From positions 1-13,008 of the forward strand of contig JAEWYT010000086.1 in assembly GCA_023458595.1 (NCBI GenBank): a stretch of DNA of 13,008 bases, read 5' to 3'. The notes beneath the pieces were generated by a model, which made no database searches, was not told the origin of the DNA, and saw nothing but the letters and a program-made list of their open reading frames with translations. Below are positions 5,445 to 12,237 of this stretch, piece after piece (within the stretch, counting starts at the first letter, position 1; every line of letters starts with the position of its first letter). The translations under genes were made by a program, and so were the position numbers. Origin of the DNA: Pseudomonadota bacterium (GTDB lineage Bacteria; Pseudomonadota; Alphaproteobacteria; Rhizobiales; Tepidamorphaceae).

Positions 5445-6419
5445 ATGGCGCGTGATCCTTACGACGTTCTTGGAGTGCCCCGCACGGCGAGCGCCGGCGA
5501 GATCAAGAAGGCGTATCGCAAGCTCGCCAAGAAATTCCACCCCGACACGTCCGACGATCCGAAGGCGGAAGAGCGCTTCTCCGAGGCGACGGCGGCTTAC
5601 GACCTGCTGAACGACAAGGAGAAGCGGGCCCAGTACGACCGCGGCGAGATCGGCCCGGACGGAAACCCGCGCTTCGCGGGCTTCGAAGGCGTCCATCCCG
5701 GCGCGGGCGCCGGCGCCCGCCGCGGCCCGGGCGGCGTCCAGTGGACCTACACGACCGGCGGGCCGGGCGGCACCGGTGCCGGCGGCATCGACCCCGACGA
5801 CATCCTCAGCGAGTTCTTCGGCATGGGCGGCCGGGCCGGCTTCGGGGGCGGGGCGGGAACGCGCCAGCGGGCGCGGCCGGGCGTCAAGGGCGAGGATGTC
5901 GCCCTCGCCGTCTCGATCGACCTCGCCGAGGCCGCGAAAGGCGCGACGAAGCGCGTGCGCCTGCCGAGCGGCAAGGAGGTCGACGTCAAGATTCCCGCCG
6001 GGATGGAGGACGGCAAGCAGATCCGCCTGCGCGGCCAGGGACATCCCGGCCAGTTCGGCGGTCCGGACGGCGACGCCCTCGTCACCGTCAAGATCAAGCC
6101 GCATCCCCTGTTCAAGGTCGACGGCCACGACCTGCGCCACGAGCTGCCCGTCTCGCTCTACGAGGCGGTGCTCGGCGCGACCGTGCGCGTGCCGACGCTG
6201 GACGGCGCGGTCGAGCTCAAGATCCCGGCCAACTCCTCGGGCGGCCGCACGCTGAGGCTGAAGGGCAAGGGCCTGCCCAAGCCCGGCCATACCGACGGCC
6301 ACGGCCACGGCGATCTCTACGTGACGCTGCGCATCGTCCTGCCGGAGAAGACCGATCCCGAGCTCGAGGCGCTGATGAAGGCCTGGCGCGAGGGCAAGCC
6401 CTACGATCCGCGGACCTGA
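5445..6419 (+). CDS. Class B J-domain co-chaperone (CbpA/DnaJ C-terminal type)
   Basis: Hsp40-family protein of 324 aa that stimulates the ATPase of DnaK and binds unfolded substrates. The J-domain spans residues 4-67 with the essential HPD at 32-34 and a basic helix II (KKAYRKLAKK). A Gly/Phe-rich linker covers about 75-150 and holds a D-I-L-S-E-F-F-G segment. Two substrate-binding beta domains follow: CTD1 about 153-235 and CTD2 about 236-315, with conserved SGGRTLRLKGKG. There are no CxxCxGxG zinc repeats, so it is class B like CbpA rather than canonical DnaJ. No convincing ribosome binding site precedes ATG 5445. In related genomes this gene is often found near pdxH, as here. It converges on the anti-sigma gene with only 9 nt between stops. 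DnaJ itself would be encoded elsewhere. Confidence 0.93.
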   Translation: MARDPYDVLGVPRTASAGEIKKAYRKLAKKFHPDTSDDPKAEERFSEATAAYDLLNDKEKRAQYDRGEIGPDGNPRFAGFEGVHPGAGAGARRGPGGVQWTYTTGGPGGTGAGGIDPDDILSEFFGMGGRAGFGGGAGTRQRARPGVKGEDVALAVSIDLAEAAKGATKRVRLPSGKEVDVKIPAGMEDGKQIRLRGQGHPGQFGGPDGDALVTVKIKPHPLFKVDGHDLRHELPVSLYEAVLGATVRVPTLDGAVELKIPANSSGGRTLRLKGKGLPKPGHTDGHGHGDLYVTLRIVLPEKTDPELEALMKAWREGKPYDPRT

Positions 6420-6429
6420 GCGGGTCCGC
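6410..6429. terminator. Hairpin spanning both stop codons of convergent genes
   Basis: GCGGACC (6410-6416) and GGTCCGC (6423-6429) form a 7-bp perfect stem with a 6-nt loop that contains the co-chaperone stop codon; the outer end touches the anti-sigma stop. With only 9 nt between the genes, it is the likely shared transcript end, though it lacks a T-run. Confidence 0.4.
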
Positions 6430-7214
6430 TATCCCCTGGCCCCATCGGCCGTGCCCGTGTTCTCGTAGGCATCGTAGATCCGGTTGGCGATCGCCAGCAG
6501 GCGATCACGGTCCGCCGGGCCGTTGACGACCACGGCAACGCCCTTGTCGAGCCAGTAGCAGGCGCCGATATCGCCGGCGAAATCAAAGCGGAACGCCGTT
6601 TCCGCGGCGCGCGCGGCGCGGGTCACGTAGACGGTGTAGCGGTCGCCGTTGCCGGCCTCGAACATGAACAGCGCGGCCGGCCCGTTGTCGCCGGTCGTCA
6701 GCCGGCCGCCGACCAGCGTCAGCCCCTCGTCGGCGAGATCGGGCAGGGCGAGCGGGGTCTCGAGCCGGTTGGACAGCCATTTCACCAGATGATCGCGCTC
6801 GTCGGCGCGCACCTCGACGGGATGGCGCTTGTCGACGCTGTAGACGCGATAGGCCGTCTCGGCCTGGGCCGCGATCGTCGGCGCGGCGGGCCTGATGCCC
6901 GGCGCGAAGGCGCCGATGCCGATGCCGGCGGCAAGGCCGACCGCAAAGGCCGCGACCGAGGCGGCGAGCGCCATGCGCCGGCGACCGCGGCGGGAACCGG
7001 CACCCCGGTCCCCCCTCTCCTCCACCGGCAGGACGCCGGCCCTGGCGAACACTTCGCGGATCAATGCGTTCTGATGGCGCCAGGCGGCAACCGAGGCGGC
7101 ATCCTCCGGATGGCTCGCCAGCCAGGCATCGACGCGCACGACCTCCTCCGGCGACAATGCACCGTCGACATAGGCGTGCAACATCTCCTCCGGGACGGTC
7201 CTGTCGTCCGTCAC
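6429..7214 (-). CDS. Membrane-anchored anti-sigma factor
   Basis: Predicted 261-aa regulator that would hold the adjacent ECF sigma factor inactive. The N-terminal domain (about residues 8-58) has the typical AYVDGALSPEE / WLASHPE / A-W-R pattern of alphaproteobacterial anti-sigma factors; it lacks the HxxxCxxC zinc motif, so it is a non-zinc version. A basic stretch (73-80) precedes one transmembrane helix (81-103). The remaining ~155 residues would be periplasmic and probably sense the signal. The start GTG at 7214 overlaps the sigma stop as GTGA, and AGGAGA lies inside the sigma gene end, so translation is coupled. Release is often by proteolysis or oxidation; no mechanism is visible here. 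The gene ends 9 nt from the convergent co-chaperone gene. Confidence 0.88.
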   Translation of the reverse strand: MTDDRTVPEEMLHAYVDGALSPEEVVRVDAWLASHPEDAASVAAWRHQNALIREVFARAGVLPVEERGDRGAGSRRGRRRMALAASVAAFAVGLAAGIGIGAFAPGIRPAAPTIAAQAETAYRVYSVDKRHPVEVRADERDHLVKWLSNRLETPLALPDLADEGLTLVGGRLTTGDNGPAALFMFEAGNGDRYTVYVTRAARAAETAFRFDFAGDIGACYWLDKGVAVVVNGPADRDRLLAIANRIYDAYENTGTADGARG

Positions 7215-7723
7215 TTCACTCTCCTCAGCTGCGGCTGCGGCCCGCCGTCCAGCGCCGCCCTTAGCGCCGCGCGGGCCCGCGAGAGCCGCGACATCACCGT
7301 TCCGATCGGCACGTCCTGCACCTCCGCGACCTCCCGGTAGCTCAGGCCCTCCAGGGCGACGAGCAGAAGCACCTCGCGCTGGTCGTCCGGCAGGGCGGCG
7401 ACGCCGCGCTCGATCGCGCGTCTGGCCAGCACATCGTCCGGCGGCGTGCCGAACCGGCTCTCGTCGAACTCGTCAACTCCGGGCCGCACCGCCAGCGACC
7501 GGCGCCGGTTGCGGTCGAGATTGGTCAGGATCGTGAACAGCCAGGCCCTCAACGATCCGCCGTGCCACAGGTGCTCGCGGGAGAGGGCGCGGGCCAGCGT
7601 GTCCTGAACGAGATCCTCGGCGACGTCGCGGTCGCGGGTGAGCGCCAGCGCATAGCGCTTCAGCGACGCTGCTTCCGCCGCAACCGCCGCTTTGAATGCC
7701 TCACTCGACACGCCCGCCCGCAC
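7211..7723 (-). CDS. ECF-family RNA polymerase sigma factor
   Basis: Sigma-70 family extracytoplasmic-function factor of 170 aa. Region 2 covers about residues 18-80 (LTRDRDVAEDLVQDTLARAL, then LRAWLFTILTNL). Region 4 covers about 104-157 (ALPDDQREVLLLVALEGLSY, then EVAEVQDVPIGTVMSRLSRA), the helix-turn-helix that reads the -35 element. The LRAWLFTIL pattern and partner type suggest the group often called ECF26, from memory only. The GTG at 7723 is used as start; the GTG at 7711 is also possible. It is co-expressed with its anti-sigma partner through the GTGA overlap. A GGGAATAAA element lies upstream at 7799-7791 and may be an autoregulatory promoter. The signal and full regulon are unknown. 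Confidence 0.93.
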   Translation of the reverse strand: MRAGVSSEAFKAAVAAEAASLKRYALALTRDRDVAEDLVQDTLARALSREHLWHGGSLRAWLFTILTNLDRNRRRSLAVRPGVDEFDESRFGTPPDDVLARRAIERGVAALPDDQREVLLLVALEGLSYREVAEVQDVPIGTVMSRLSRARAALRAALDGGPQPQLRRVK

Positions 7724-7770
7724 TCCGTTCGTTCAGGTTCTCCAGCGGCCCGCCGGTCTTCACGGGAATG

Positions 7771-7799
7771 TGAACACCGCCTCTCGCCGCTTTATTCCC
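7771..7799 (-). promoter_or_regulatory. GGGAATAAA element before the ECF sigma gene
   Basis: Read on the minus strand, GGGAATAAA occupies 7799-7791, about 70 nt upstream of the sigma start. With a 16-nt spacer the following hexamer is TGTTCA. ECF genes are usually autoregulated, so this is a reasonable -35 candidate; the -10 part does not match the copy at 5401. Confidence 0.35.
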
Positions 7800-7814
7800 G
7801 GATTTCTTTTCGAC

Positions 7815-7839
7815 ATTTGTTGATAATCCGCATAACAAT
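7815..7839. promoter_or_regulatory. Dyad element in the sigma/substrate-binding protein divergent region
   Basis: ATTTGTT and AACAAT face each other across AT-rich sequence (TTGTT 7817-7821, AACAA 7834-7838). It lies between divergent genes and could be an operator for either. GATAAT at 7822-7827 and CATAAC at 7831-7836 within it resemble -10 boxes for the + strand gene, but no clear -35 was found. Confidence 0.3.
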
Positions 7840-7911
7840 CCTCCTACTCCGTATGTGGACGCAGGCGGGAACGCAATCGTAGGATCGACCGCAACTTCGG
7901 GATACCGACGC

Positions 7912-8874
7912 ATGAACAGACCCGCCGTACTGCTTGTCGCCGCGGCATTGCTCGTTTCCGGGACGGTCGTCTCGCGGGCGGCGGACGTGGTGATAGGCGT
8001 GCCCAACTGGTCCTCGGCGACCGTCACCGCGCATGTCCTGAAGGCGCTGCTCAACAGCGAATTCGATCTCGACGTCGCGCTGGCTCCCGGCACCAACGAG
8101 GAGATCTTCGCGGCCATGGACGCCGGCACGGAGGACATCCACCCCGAATCGTGGCTGCCGAACCATGCCGCCCTCAACGCCGAGTACGTGCTGAGGCGCA
8201 AGTCGGTGATCATGAGCCCGAAGGGCGTGCCCGCGCGCCAGGGCATCTGCGTGACGAAGGCGACGCACGATCAGGGTGTCACCTCGGTCACCGATCTCAC
8301 CGATCCGGCCAAGGCCAAGCTCTTCGATACCGACGGCAACGGCAAGGGCGAGATCTGGATCGGCGCCCCCGACTGGTCGTCCACCCGCATCGAGCGGATC
8401 CGCGCCAAGAGCTACGGCTACGACAAGACCATGGATCTGCTGGAGGCCGACGAGGAAGTCGCCGTCACCGCGATCGATGCCGCGATGGCCGCCGACAAGC
8501 CGCTCGTCTTCTTCTGCTACGAACCGCACCACACCTTCGAGCTGCACGGGATCGTGTTCCTCGACGAGCCCCCCTACGACCCGCGGAAATGGAAGGTGGT
8601 GACCCCGGACCAGGATCCGGACTGGCTTCAGAAGTCCGACGCCCCCGTCTCCTGGCCGCCGTCGTTCTTCCACATAAACTATTCCAAGAAGCTCGCCGAG
8701 GCGCGGCCCGAAGTCGCCGCGTTCCTCGACGCGATCAGCCTCGACGTCGATACCGTGTCGGAGATGACCTACGCGCTGATCGTCGAGCATCGCGATCCGG
8801 AGGATTTCGCCTCCGACTGGATCGCGAACAACGAGGACCGGATTTCAGGTTGGCGCAAGGCGGCCAATAGGTAG
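7912..8874 (+). CDS. Glycine betaine-type ABC transporter substrate-binding protein (OpuAC/ProX)
   Basis: Periplasmic binding protein of 320 aa related to the OpuAC/ProX group, which binds quaternary amines such as glycine betaine, choline or proline betaine. Signal peptide: residues 1-23, ending V-S-R-A, then the typical start V-V-I-G-V-P-N-W-S-S. Family motifs include IHPESWLPNH (76-85), DTDGNGKGEIWIGAP (139-153), FCYEPHH (201-207) and KWKVV (226-230). Aromatic residues at W33, W81, W155 and Y203 could form the cation-binding cage, inferred from position. The ATG at 7912 fits the signal peptide; a GTG at 7855 is open but less likely. There is no ATPase or permease gene here, so it is an orphan that either feeds a transporter encoded elsewhere or senses ligand. 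The next gene starts 10 nt later. Confidence 0.9.
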   Translation: MNRPAVLLVAAALLVSGTVVSRAADVVIGVPNWSSATVTAHVLKALLNSEFDLDVALAPGTNEEIFAAMDAGTEDIHPESWLPNHAALNAEYVLRRKSVIMSPKGVPARQGICVTKATHDQGVTSVTDLTDPAKAKLFDTDGNGKGEIWIGAPDWSSTRIERIRAKSYGYDKTMDLLEADEEVAVTAIDAAMAADKPLVFFCYEPHHTFELHGIVFLDEPPYDPRKWKVVTPDQDPDWLQKSDAPVSWPPSFFHINYSKKLAEARPEVAAFLDAISLDVDTVSEMTYALIVEHRDPEDFASDWIANNEDRISGWRKAANR

Positions 8875-8884
8875 GGAGTGTGCA

Positions 8885-9586
8885 ATGTCGAACTGGTCGT
8901 GTTGGAGGGAGCGCGTGTCGCGTGTGTTCCGGATGAGAGGCGGCCGCTACGCGATTGTGGCGCTGGTCCTGGCGGCCGGATCGGCGGCGGCGCTGAACGT
9001 CACCACGCAGATCTACAACCCCGAGACCCGCAAGTGGGAGGACTACGACCCGCGCCGGGCGATCCTCTATTTCCAGCGCCACGGCCAGACGCCGGCCGCC
9101 TTCCAGCGGACGATCGTCACATTCCGCACCGCGGAGAAGCCGGGGACGATCGTCATCGACGGCGACAAGCACTTCCTCTACCTGGTGCTGCCGGACTTCA
9201 AGGCCGTCCGCTACGGCATCGGCGTCGGCCGGGAAGGCTTCGGCTGGGCCGGCATCGTCAATGTCGGGCGCAAGCAGGAATGGCCGGTATGGACGCCGCC
9301 GGCCGAGATGATCGAACGCGATCCCAAGGCCGCGCAGTACGCCAAGGGCATGCCGGGCGGTCCCGACAATCCGCTCGGCCCCCGCGCGCTCTACCTCTTC
9401 GAGGGCAACAGGGACTCGATCTATCGCATACACGGCACGATCGAGCCCTGGTCGATCGGGCTCAACGTGTCGTCGGGCTGCATCCGCCTCAACAACGACG
9501 ACATCATCGACCTCTACGAGCGCGTCGAGGTCGGCGCCAAAGTGATCGTACTGATGCAGGGGGCCGCGCTCTACAAGGGCGTATGA
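8885..9586 (+). CDS. L,D-transpeptidase (YkuD domain)
   Basis: Predicted 233-aa peptidoglycan cross-linking enzyme that forms 3-3 bonds or anchors proteins to the wall. The YkuD domain covers about residues 87-226. Catalytic residues are visible: His183 in I-H-G-T and Cys199 in S-S-G-C-I-R-L, 16 apart, as in the family. An N-terminal hydrophobic segment at about 22-37 serves as signal anchor or signal peptide, after a basic start, so the active domain faces the periplasm. ATG 8885 has GGGAG seven bases upstream and is only 10 nt after the binding-protein stop, so the two are probably co-transcribed. An ATG at 8933 is an alternative start that would also keep the hydrophobic segment. Related alphaproteobacteria usually have many paralogues of this family. 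Confidence 0.93.
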   Translation: MSNWSCWRERVSRVFRMRGGRYAIVALVLAAGSAAALNVTTQIYNPETRKWEDYDPRRAILYFQRHGQTPAAFQRTIVTFRTAEKPGTIVIDGDKHFLYLVLPDFKAVRYGIGVGREGFGWAGIVNVGRKQEWPVWTPPAEMIERDPKAAQYAKGMPGGPDNPLGPRALYLFEGNRDSIYRIHGTIEPWSIGLNVSSGCIRLNNDDIIDLYERVEVGAKVIVLMQGAALYKGV

Positions 9587-9615
9587 CCGCCCAGGGGATG
9601 GACGGAGAGGGAAAG

Positions 9616-9942
9616 ATGAGTCAACGGATTGCAAGGACCGGCCCGTGGATGGCACTTGCGGGCCTGTCTCTGCTCGCGCTCGGCTGCTCGCAGGGAGCCC
9701 AGACGGCGGCGCCGCAGAGCCCGGTGGTGCGATCGGCCGTGGAGACCGCACCGGCCGACCTGCAGCTGATGTGCGCTGCGGAGGCTGCGAAGGTCTATTC
9801 GGCGCCGGCCGACAAGATCCTGCCGCTGTCCTCGCAACGCTCGGGGACGGCATCCTTCGAGGTCATGCTCGACGTCGCCGGCAGGCGGGCCAGGTGCACG
9901 ATCGACGAGAGCGGCAGCGTGGTCACGGTCGTCGACGCCTGA
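9616..9942 (+). CDS. Small lipoprotein-like envelope protein
   Basis: Predicted 108-aa exported protein of unknown function. From ATG 9616 residues 1-20 form a signal with L-A-L-G-C, a somewhat poor lipobox, so lipid anchoring is likely but not certain. The mature part has one further Cys in L-M-C-A-A-E-A and another in R-A-R-C-T-I-D near the end, which may pair in a disulfide. The final 50 residues look like a small beta-rich domain. AGAGGG four bases before 9616 makes that the preferred start; the ATG at 9583 overlaps the transpeptidase stop as ATGA and would add 11 residues. Close spacing makes it the third gene of the envelope cluster. No family name could be assigned. Confidence 0.72.
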   Translation: MSQRIARTGPWMALAGLSLLALGCSQGAQTAAPQSPVVRSAVETAPADLQLMCAAEAAKVYSAPADKILPLSSQRSGTASFEVMLDVAGRRARCTIDESGSVVTVVDA

Positions 9943-9973
9943 AATCCGGCTGGAGTTGCGACGCTTCACCGCA

Positions 9974-9991
9974 CGGAAAGGGCGCTTTCCG
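9974..9991 (+). terminator. Short hairpin after the small lipoprotein gene
   Basis: CGGAAAG (9974-9980) and CTTTCCG (9985-9991) form a perfect 7-bp stem with a GGCG loop, 31 nt after the stop codon. No T-run follows, so it may be a weak terminator or 3'-end stabiliser separating the envelope cluster from dxs. TATAGA at 10014-10019 could be a -10 for dxs, with no clear -35. Confidence 0.4.
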
Positions 9992-10089
9992 GGCTCACGG
10001 TCTTGGCACCCCATATAGACCTGGTGTAACGCTTGATCCGTGCGGCTACCATCAGCGGACCCCTGACCCAACCGAACCGTTTCATTCTC

Positions 10090-12009
10090 ATGACCCCGTC
10101 GTCCACGCCCCTTCTCGATACCGTCCGACTGCCTGAAGACCTGCGGCGGCTCGAGGAATCGCAGCTGCCCCAACTCGCCGACGAGCTCCGCAAGGAGACT
10201 ATCGACGCCGTATCGGTGACGGGCGGGCATCTGGGCGCGGGGCTCGGCGTCGTCGAGCTGACGGTGGCGCTGCATTACGTCTTCGATACGCCCGACGACC
10301 GGGTGGTCTGGGACGTCGGCCACCAGGCCTATCCCCACAAGATCCTGACGGGGCGGCGGGACCGCATACGCACGCTGCGGCAGGGCGGCGGGCTGTCGGG
10401 CTTCACCAAGCGGGCGGAAAGCGCGTACGACCCCTTCGGCACGGCCCATTCCTCGACGTCGATCTCCGCCAGCCTCGGCATGGCGGTCGCCCGTGACCTC
10501 GACCACCGCAAGAACAGCGTCATCGCGGTGATCGGCGACGGGGCGATGTCGGCGGGCATGGCCTACGAGGCGATGAACAACGCCGGCGCGATGGACAAGC
10601 GCCTCATCGTCATCCTCAACGACAACGACATGTCGATCGCGCCGCCGGTCGGCGCGATGAGCGCCTATCTCGCCCGCTCGATCACCGGCCACACCTACAT
10701 GACGGTCCGGCGACGGGGAAAGAAGCTCACCTCGCACCTGCCCAGGCAGGTCGACCGCTTCATCACCCGCTGGGTCGAGCACATGCGCGGCTTCCTCACC
10801 GGCGGCACGCTGTTCGAGGAACTCGGCTTCTATTACGTCGGGCCGATCGACGGCCACAATTTCGACCACCTGCTGCCCGTCCTGAGGAATGTGCGCGACG
10901 CCGAGGAAGGGCCGATCCTGGTCCATGTCGTCACCAAGAAGGGCAAGGGCTACGAGCCGGCGGAGAAATCCGACGACAAGTATCACGGCGTCTCCAAGTT
11001 CAACGTCGTCACCGGCGAGCAGGCCAAGGGCGCGGCCCGGGCGCCGAGCTACACGAAGGTGTTCGCCGAGAGCCTGATCGAGGAGGCGCGCAAGGACGAC
11101 AGGATCTGTGCGATCACCGCCGCCATGCCGTCCGGCACCGGCCTCGACCTGTTCGGCAGGGAATTCCCGGAGCGCACGTTCGACGTCGGCATCGCCGAGC
11201 AGCACGCCGTCACGTTCGCCGCGGGCCTCGCCACGGAGGGCTACAAGCCGTTCGCGGCGATCTATTCGACCTTCCTGCAGCGCGGCTACGACCAGGTCGT
11301 CCACGACGTGGCGATCCAGTCGCTGCCCGTCCGGTTCGCGATCGACAGGGCCGGCCTCGTCGGCGCCGACGGGCCGACGCACGCGGGCGCCTTCGACGTG
11401 GCGTATCTGGGCTGCCTGCCCGGCTTCGTCATCATGGCGGCAGCGGACGAGGCGGAGCTGAAGCATATGGTCGCCACGGCGGCCGGGATCGACGACCGCC
11501 CGTCGGCGGTGCGCTATCCGCGCGGCGAAGGCACGGGCGTGGAGATGCCGGCGGCCGGCGTGCCGCTGGAGATCGGCAAGGGCCGGATCGTGCGGGAGGG
11601 CGGCAAGATCGCGATCCTGTCGCTCGGCACGCGGCTTCCGGAGGCGCTGAAGGCCGCCGACGAGCTCGCTTCCTACGGCCTGCCGGCGACGGTCGCCGAC
11701 GCGCGCTTCGCCAAGCCGCTCGACCGCGAGCTGATCCGGCAGCTCGCCAACCACCACGAGGTGCTGATCACGGTCGAGGAGGGTTCCATCGGCGGTTTCG
11801 GCAGTCAGGTGCTGCAATTCCTCGCGGACGACGGGCAGCTCGACCGCGGCCTGAAGGTGCGGGCGATGGTGCTGCCGGACGTCTTCATCGATCAGGACAG
11901 CCCGGCGGCGATGTACGCCAGGGCGGGCCTCGACGCGCGCGGAATCGTCGCAAAGGCACTCGAAGCCCTCGGTCGCGACGCGGCCGCGGAGACGACGCAG
12001 CTCGCCTGA
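10090..12009 (+). CDS. dxs: 1-deoxy-D-xylulose-5-phosphate synthase
   Basis: Thiamine-diphosphate enzyme that joins pyruvate and glyceraldehyde 3-phosphate to make DXP, the first step of the MEP isoprenoid pathway and a branch to thiamine and PLP precursors. The 639-aa length is normal. Key parts: GGHLGAGLG with His47; HSSTSISASLG; TPP/metal motif GDGAMSAGMAYEAMNNAG at 149-166; the catalytic Glu at 370 in G-I-A-E-Q-H-A; and DRAGLVGADGPTHAGAFD starting at 419. The C-terminal transketolase domain includes the V-E-E-G-S-I-G-G-F-G-S stretch. ATG 10090 is chosen; a TTG at 10033 would add 19 unsupported residues. No xseB, ispA or tlyA, frequent dxs neighbours, lie in the window, so it appears to stand alone. 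Confidence 0.98.
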   Translation: MTPSSTPLLDTVRLPEDLRRLEESQLPQLADELRKETIDAVSVTGGHLGAGLGVVELTVALHYVFDTPDDRVVWDVGHQAYPHKILTGRRDRIRTLRQGGGLSGFTKRAESAYDPFGTAHSSTSISASLGMAVARDLDHRKNSVIAVIGDGAMSAGMAYEAMNNAGAMDKRLIVILNDNDMSIAPPVGAMSAYLARSITGHTYMTVRRRGKKLTSHLPRQVDRFITRWVEHMRGFLTGGTLFEELGFYYVGPIDGHNFDHLLPVLRNVRDAEEGPILVHVVTKKGKGYEPAEKSDDKYHGVSKFNVVTGEQAKGAARAPSYTKVFAESLIEEARKDDRICAITAAMPSGTGLDLFGREFPERTFDVGIAEQHAVTFAAGLATEGYKPFAAIYSTFLQRGYDQVVHDVAIQSLPVRFAIDRAGLVGADGPTHAGAFDVAYLGCLPGFVIMAAADEAELKHMVATAAGIDDRPSAVRYPRGEGTGVEMPAAGVPLEIGKGRIVREGGKIAILSLGTRLPEALKAADELASYGLPATVADARFAKPLDRELIRQLANHHEVLITVEEGSIGGFGSQVLQFLADDGQLDRGLKVRAMVLPDVFIDQDSPAAMYARAGLDARGIVAKALEALGRDAAAETTQLA

Positions 12010-12237
12010 TCCAGCCGGCCCTACAGTTTTTTTCCGCGACGCCGGCCCGGTCCGCGCGCGTGATTTACCAAACGCCAATATCTTTGCAGTATTTATTCTG
12101 CCACCGAGCCGGTATTCGGTGCAGAACGGTAAAATCGGATGCAGAAATTTTAAAATAAATCGATTGTTCTGTTTAGTCCCCCGTTGAGACGGCGTGCCTA
12201 ACCTCCCACTCGAATCCGGGAGAAGAGAGGCACGACC
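12010..12237. other. AT-richer intergenic region before the TadG-like gene
   Basis: A seven-T run (12025-12031) lies shortly after the dxs stop but has no strong hairpin directly before it. The core (about 12060-12180) is the most AT-rich stretch of the window and holds the hexamer TTCTGC at 12096-12101 and GCAGAA at 12121-12126 and 12141-12146; the latter two lie in near-identical TCGGTGCAGAA and TCGGATGCAGAA copies. It presumably contains the promoter of the downstream gene; no clear -35/-10 pair was fixed. Confidence 0.45.

Noticed and set aside
7724..7911. Riboswitch ahead of the betaine-binding protein gene
   Set aside because: No recognisable aptamer structure or conserved motif could be found; only a DNA dyad is visible.
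12025..12031. Intrinsic terminator after dxs
   Set aside because: A seven-T run is present, but no stable GC-rich hairpin lies directly before it.
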